Origin: Asticcacaulis sp. AC402
GTDB lineage: Bacteria > Pseudomonadota > Alphaproteobacteria > Caulobacterales > Caulobacteraceae
DNA: 64,000 nt
Reading direction: 5' to 3'
Assembly (NCBI RefSeq): GCF_000495835.1
Contig: NZ_AWGC01000009.1
Span: 62,001 to 126,000 of the forward strand
The stretch's first letter is position 1. Each line of letters starts with the position of its first letter. The notes under the pieces are model-generated. The model was not told where the DNA came from. It made no database searches and was given only the letters and a program-made list of their open reading frames with translations. Of the stretch, positions 60,674-64,000 are shown one piece after another. A program made the translations under genes and the position numbers.

Positions 60674-60828
60674 TACCAATCCACGATGACCTTGACTCAT
60701 CGTGGATTGGCAAGGGCGACTGCCCGCCCGAGCTTGTGCGAGGAGCCATGCGGCGCTTGAGCTAAAAAAAAGCGAATACCAACCGCACCTTATCCGGCAG
60801 GATGTGTCAGTCTTTTCGTGGGTTGGTA
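60674..60828. mobile_element. Small non-coding mobile element (MITE-like), copy 2
   Basis: 155 bp from TACCAATCC to GGTTGGTA, flanked by TAA (60671-60673 and 60829-60831). The left 37 bp form a hairpin (CCAATCCACGATGA / TCATCGTGGATTGG) and the right end another (ACCAACC / GGTTGGT). The core matches copy 1, differing by a longer right hairpin. It lies between the AsmA-like gene and the NrtR-like gene and abuts the mosaic repeat at 60836. Confidence 0.82.
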
Positions 60829-60835
60829 TAAGTCT

Positions 60836-60895
60836 TTGTTTTATAGCGTAATTTGTCCGAAAAGTGGCGTCCACTTTATCGGATTGCGCTCTAAA
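60836..60895. repeat. Mosaic palindromic repeat, copy 4 (module A only)
   Basis: Inverted orientation: ATAGCGTAATTTGTCCGAAAAGTG paired with CACTTTATCGGATTGCGCTCTA. Its last bases CTA (60891-60893) form the TAG stop of the NrtR-like gene. Confidence 0.85.
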
Positions 60896-61796
60896 CCCTT
60901 GGCAGGCTCAGACCCGATGAGGGGCTGAAACGGAAGCGGTCGCGGTCGTAGCGGTAAAGTTCCGCCGGGCGGCCGCCGGTATCCTCGCGCAATATGCCCA
61001 AAGCCTCAACGAATCCTGTGCGTTCCAGGGCGCGCCTAAAGTTTTGTTTGTGGAGTTTAACGCCGGTCAGGGCCTCCAGCGATTTTTGCAATTCCAGCAG
61101 CGTGAACCGTTCCGACATCAGTTCGAAAATCACTGGCCGGTATTTTACCTTGCCGCGCAGACGTGACAGAGCCGTTGCCAGGATACGGCGATGGTCAGAC
61201 GCCATGGGTTCGCCGCTGTGCGGTGGCAGGGCCCCGTGGCCGGCCTCGGCGATCAGGCCGGCCTCGTACAACAGCTCATAGCGATCGAGGACCCGTTCCT
61301 CATTCCAGTTATCGAAGTCGGTCGGCAGCAGGGTCGCCACACGGCTGCGGCGCAGATCGGTGTCCGCCCAGGCATCCAGGGCCGGGCGCAGGGCATCAAG
61401 CGCGGCATTGAGTTCGCCGCTGCGCCAATCCTCCCATGGGAAAAAGTGGTGGAACGGCACCCAATCGGCATTGATCCGGCCGGTGAAATCGCCATCCGGC
61501 GTCAGGGCCAGGTAGCTGATCGAAATGACCCGGTCAGCCCCTGCCACGGCCGTGGTCTCGCGGCCTTGGTCGCCAAAACTGTACAACTGCTCGACATAGC
61601 CGAGGTCGAAACCGGTCTGGTCGTGAACAAAGGCGCGCAGGGCGAGGTCGAAGGTCCGGTGGCTTTGCGGGGCGAAGGGACCGGACGGCAGGGCGCGGGC
61701 CGCGGCGCTGCCTGCCGGCAGGTTGAGGCACAAGACCATGGCCTCGTTGGCCCTGACCGTCACCACGACCGCCGATAACTCTATTGCTAATCCCAT
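60891..61796 (-). CDS. NrtR-like regulator: degenerate Nudix domain plus winged helix
   Basis: A 301-residue protein. The N-terminal ~150 residues have the Nudix fold, but the Nudix box (G-x5-E-x7-REUxEE) reads as GPFAPQSHRTFDLALRAFVHDQ, so the catalytic glutamates are missing. The C-terminal part (about 205-295) matches the NrtR winged helix (RRILATALSRLRGKVKYRPV, FTLLELQKSLEALTG, QNFRRALERTGFVE). In NrtR the Nudix domain senses ADP-ribose and the wing represses NAD genes. Its stop codon lies in a mosaic repeat. It is 4 bp after the HD gene. Confidence 0.9.
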   Translation of the reverse strand: MGLAIELSAVVVTVRANEAMVLCLNLPAGSAAARALPSGPFAPQSHRTFDLALRAFVHDQTGFDLGYVEQLYSFGDQGRETTAVAGADRVISISYLALTPDGDFTGRINADWVPFHHFFPWEDWRSGELNAALDALRPALDAWADTDLRRSRVATLLPTDFDNWNEERVLDRYELLYEAGLIAEAGHGALPPHSGEPMASDHRRILATALSRLRGKVKYRPVIFELMSERFTLLELQKSLEALTGVKLHKQNFRRALERTGFVEALGILREDTGGRPAELYRYDRDRFRFSPSSGLSLPRV

Positions 61797-61800
61797 GTCG

Positions 61801-62433
61801 TCAGGCCTTCATTTGGCGGATGAGGGCATCGAACCGGGCCAGAAAGGCCTCGGACGCCGCTTTCGCAGGCAGGGGATCGAGGCGCAGTTTGTAGCCGTCG
61901 GGCGGTTCACCGAAATACTGCCGCGCCTCGGTATCGCCGAACCCGGCTAATTGCGTCGCTTCGAAATAGGCGCAGGCGTGATCGGCCTGCTTGATCAGCC
62001 TTTTGACCGCGGCAGGCATAAGGGCCGGAAGGCCGAAGCGAACATGGATAGCCTGTTCAAGGTGGGCTTCGAAACGCTTGTAATCCAGGCCCAGTGCGTT
62101 TTTGAACGGCGAAATCATATCGCCGATAACGTATTCCGGCGCGTCGTGCAGCAGGGCCATAAGTCGGTGCGGAACGTTGATCTTGGGGTCAATATGACCG
62201 CAGATGTCTTCGACGATCAGGCTGTGCTGGGCAACGGAAAAACCGTGCTCGCCCTGGGTCTGGCCGTTCCATCGCGCCACCCGCGACAGACCCAGAGCAA
62301 TGTCGTCGATCTCGATATCGATGGCGTGGGGATCCAGCAGGTCGAGGCGGCGTCCCGACAGCATACGTTGCCAGGCGCGCGGCGCAGTATCGCGAACGGA
62401 CTTTCTGGCGGTTTGGCGCTGTCGCGTGGACAT
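61801..62433 (-). CDS. HD-domain phosphohydrolase (YfbR-like)
   Basis: From ATG 62433 (GAAGGG upstream) a 210-residue HD-superfamily protein. Metal-binding residues: His in GEHGFSVAQHSL, HD in LMALLHDAPEYVIGD and Asp in KQADHACAYFEATQ, the pattern of 5'-deoxynucleotidase YfbR. It probably dephosphorylates nucleoside monophosphates. It is the first gene of an operon with the NrtR-like regulator (4-bp gap), so nucleotide or NAD salvage is a reasonable joint role. Confidence 0.88.
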   Translation of the reverse strand: MSTRQRQTARKSVRDTAPRAWQRMLSGRRLDLLDPHAIDIEIDDIALGLSRVARWNGQTQGEHGFSVAQHSLIVEDICGHIDPKINVPHRLMALLHDAPEYVIGDMISPFKNALGLDYKRFEAHLEQAIHVRFGLPALMPAAVKRLIKQADHACAYFEATQLAGFGDTEARQYFGEPPDGYKLRLDPLPAKAASEAFLARFDALIRQMKA

Positions 62434-62541
62434 AAGACCCTTCGTGTCATATGGGGATTTTATGGTCAGCCATGTATAGTGCGGGCCTTGACCGCCGTCG
62501 CGGTCTGATTCTTGTCTATGCACAAAAAAGCGGAGCCTTTT

Positions 62542-63366
62542 ATGACCGATTCGAACCGCCAGGCGTGGTCGCGTATCAGCTTACCGGTCAGTGGCGCGGC
62601 CACCGAAACCATCGTCCTGGAACTGGGCGCGCAGATCGCCGCAGCCTTTGCAGCGCGATTGAACGTCTTGTTTGCGCCGCCGGATCCCGCCGAACTGGCA
62701 CCCTGGCTGGGCGAAGGCTTCATGGGCACCGTCCAGATGTCGACGATTGACAGCTTGAAAGTCGCCGCGGAAGAATCCGAGGTGACCGCCCGGTCGCATT
62801 TCGATGCCGTTGCCTATGCCGCCAAGACCTTTACCGTTCTCCATTCGCCGGTTTGGCAGGACCTGGCGCTGGAAACACGCTTGTCGGACCTCGTGGTGTT
62901 CGGTGAGACCAGTGCCAAGGGCCAGGGTCTGCTGTCCGAAGCCTTCCAGCAGGTGTTGATGGAGGAGCGGGCGGGGGTGTTTATCGCCCGCAAGCCGTTC
63001 AATCTGGGCGGCACGGCCCTGGTTGCCTGGGACGGCAAGGAACCGTCGTCGCGCGCCGCGCGACGTGCTGTGCCTCTATTGAAAAAGGCCGGCAAGGTGG
63101 TGATTATCGGCGCGCCGGTCGGCGACAGCCCGGCCGACCTTCGTCGCCTCGCCGACTATTATGGCGCCCACGGCATTCTGGCGCAAACCGATCCTTTGCC
63201 AAAGGGCGATGTCGTCCCCCTGCTGCTTGACGCCAATGAACGCCATGGTGCCGATTTCATGGTCGCCGGGGCGTTCGGCCGGTCGCGTCTGCGCGAATTC
63301 GCCTTCGGGGGTACAACGCGTGCCCTGTTGCACAACACTTTGCTGAACCTTTACATGGCGCATTGA
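62542..63366 (+). CDS. Universal stress protein (UspA family), tandem-domain
   Basis: From ATG 62542 (GGAG ten bases upstream) a 274-residue protein with two Usp-like halves. The N-terminal one (ISLPVSGAATETIVLELGAQ) is diverged; the C-terminal one (ALVAWDGKEPSSRAARRAVPLLKKAGKVVIIG) ends with the ATP-type motif GAFGRSRLREFAFGGTTRALL. Earlier in-frame starts at 62512 and 62518 lack a better ribosome site. It is divergent from the HD gene. Confidence 0.9.
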   Translation: MTDSNRQAWSRISLPVSGAATETIVLELGAQIAAAFAARLNVLFAPPDPAELAPWLGEGFMGTVQMSTIDSLKVAAEESEVTARSHFDAVAYAAKTFTVLHSPVWQDLALETRLSDLVVFGETSAKGQGLLSEAFQQVLMEERAGVFIARKPFNLGGTALVAWDGKEPSSRAARRAVPLLKKAGKVVIIGAPVGDSPADLRRLADYYGAHGILAQTDPLPKGDVVPLLLDANERHGADFMVAGAFGRSRLREFAFGGTTRALLHNTLLNLYMAH

Positions 63367-63397
63367 AAGCCGAAAAGAAGCCAGCTAATTTGGCGTC

Positions 63398-64000
63398 ATG
63401 ACTGTGCAATCTGATACCACCGAACATGTCCTGAGCGACACCATCGCCGATGTAGCGCCGCCACGCCCGGTGTACCGTAACCTGCTGACAGGCGATCCCG
63501 TTCCCTGGTTTCATCAGGTCAGCACCAGCCACCCGAACTATGCCTTTTCGTCAGTTGGTGGCCGTTATGTCCTGATGGGCTTTTTTGGCACGGCCGGCGA
63601 CCCTGTGGTGCAAAATGCCCTGGCGGCGATCATGGCTAATCGTGGCCTGTTTGACGATGCCAAGATCTGTTTTTTCGGTGTCAGCGTCGATCCCCAGGAC
63701 CGCGAGCAGGAACGGCTGAAGGAATACATGCCGGGCCAGCGCCATTTCTGGGACTTCGACGGCAATGTATCGCGCCTGTATGGCGCCCTGCCGACCTCGG
63801 GCCCTTTGGCGTATCGCCGGTTCTGGCTGCTGTTGGACCCGACCCTGCGCGTTCTGAAGGTCTTTCCGATTATGGAGGACGGCAGCAACCTGGCCACCCT
63901 GTTTGCGGTTATCGAGTCTCTGCCGCCGCCGGAGCGTTTTGCCGGAGTCGAAATCATGGCGCCGGTCCTCTACCTGCCCCGCGTCTTCGAACCAGAATTC
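63398..64000 (+). CDS. Peroxiredoxin-like N-terminal domain, gene runs off the window end
   Basis: From ATG 63398 (MTVQSDTTEHV) the frame is open to the last base, 201 codons. The visible part has a thioredoxin/AhpC fold (LLTGDPVPWFHQ, GGRYVLMGFFGTAGDP, CFFGVSVDPQDREQERLKEYM, RFWLLLDPTLRVLKVFP) without a CxxC. In alphaproteobacteria such domains are often fused to a 2OG-Fe(II) oxygenase domain; that part would lie beyond the window, so the fusion is inference. It follows the UspA gene by 31 bp. Confidence 0.8.
   Translation, partial: MTVQSDTTEHVLSDTIADVAPPRPVYRNLLTGDPVPWFHQVSTSHPNYAFSSVGGRYVLMGFFGTAGDPVVQNALAAIMANRGLFDDAKICFFGVSVDPQDREQERLKEYMPGQRHFWDFDGNVSRLYGALPTSGPLAYRRFWLLLDPTLRVLKVFPIMEDGSNLATLFAVIESLPPPERFAGVEIMAPVLYLPRVFEPEF

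Overview
The window looks like chromosomal DNA of a stalked-type alphaproteobacterium of the Caulobacteraceae; Asticcacaulis is my best guess at the genus, inferred from gene content and not proven. The markers are a PopZ homologue next to valS, the FliX/FlgI/rod-binding/FlbY-like flagellar group, a zinc-finger-less DksA, an RNase E ending in the GWW peptide, and the neighbourhood rne / amidase / PBP1A / prfB / bactofilin with an M23 peptidase. Codon use is GC-rich and genes are closely packed. Nearly everything reads as core chromosome. I see no prophage, plasmid, CRISPR array, integrase or complete insertion sequence.

Layout. 1-7.3 kb: end of a membrane protein gene, a lipoprotein alpha-carbonic anhydrase, uvrA with a possible LexA site, a TonB-like proline-rich protein and a TadG-like pilus protein. 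7.3-9.9 kb: flbY-like, rod-binding and flgI genes on the minus strand (sigma-54-type promoter candidate) divergent from fliX. 10-14.3 kb: dksA, two small secreted-protein genes, a LOG-family hydrolase, a lipoprotein and a 2OG-Fe(II) oxygenase. 14.4-17.6 kb: tRNA-Asn and a decayed patch, with a chemoreceptor gene cut by a small mobile element and joined by deletion to a broken glycan-type gene, then an intact GSCFA gene. 17.7-25 kb: a GDPD-family phosphodiesterase, tRNA-Cys, a PCMT-like gene, tolC, popZ and valS. 25-33 kb: a glycosyltransferase group (two tandem GT4 paralogues, a GT2-GtrA fusion, a small GT2), three secreted low-complexity proteins and an RNA m5U methyltransferase. 33-42 kb: lytic transglycosylase, a degenerate uracil-DNA-glycosylase-like protein, ETF-ubiquinone oxidoreductase, a papain-like/TPR protein, a DsbA-like thiol oxidoreductase and an M48 protease. 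42-56 kb: rne, amiC, an ADP-ribosylglycohydrolase, PBP1A, an LprI-like protein, prfB with its programmed frameshift, a YihY/BrkB membrane protein, bactofilin, an M23 peptidase and a peroxiredoxin. 56-64 kb: a giant AsmA/YhdP-like protein, a NrtR-like regulator with an HD hydrolase, a UspA-family protein and the start of a peroxiredoxin-like protein that runs off the end.

How the genes fit together. The strongest functional theme is the cell envelope and its morphogenesis: amiC, PBP1A, the lytic transglycosylase, bactofilin with M23, the AsmA-like protein, TolC and the glycosyltransferases. Polar and flagellar functions (PopZ, FlgI, FliX, chemoreceptor remnant) form the second theme.

The most unusual content is not a gene system but intergenic repeat DNA. 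(1) A 134-155 bp hairpin-ended element has two copies, flanked by 3-bp duplications TGA and TAA; one copy inactivates the chemoreceptor, and removing it restores the reading frame exactly. (2) Nested inverted repeats built on ACACGGAT/ATCCGTGT units lie just past the stop codons of uvrA, rne and the YihY gene. (3) A two-module mosaic palindromic repeat occurs at four places, and in two of them its end supplies the stop codon of the neighbouring gene. I did not find a convincing new multi-gene system and do not claim one.
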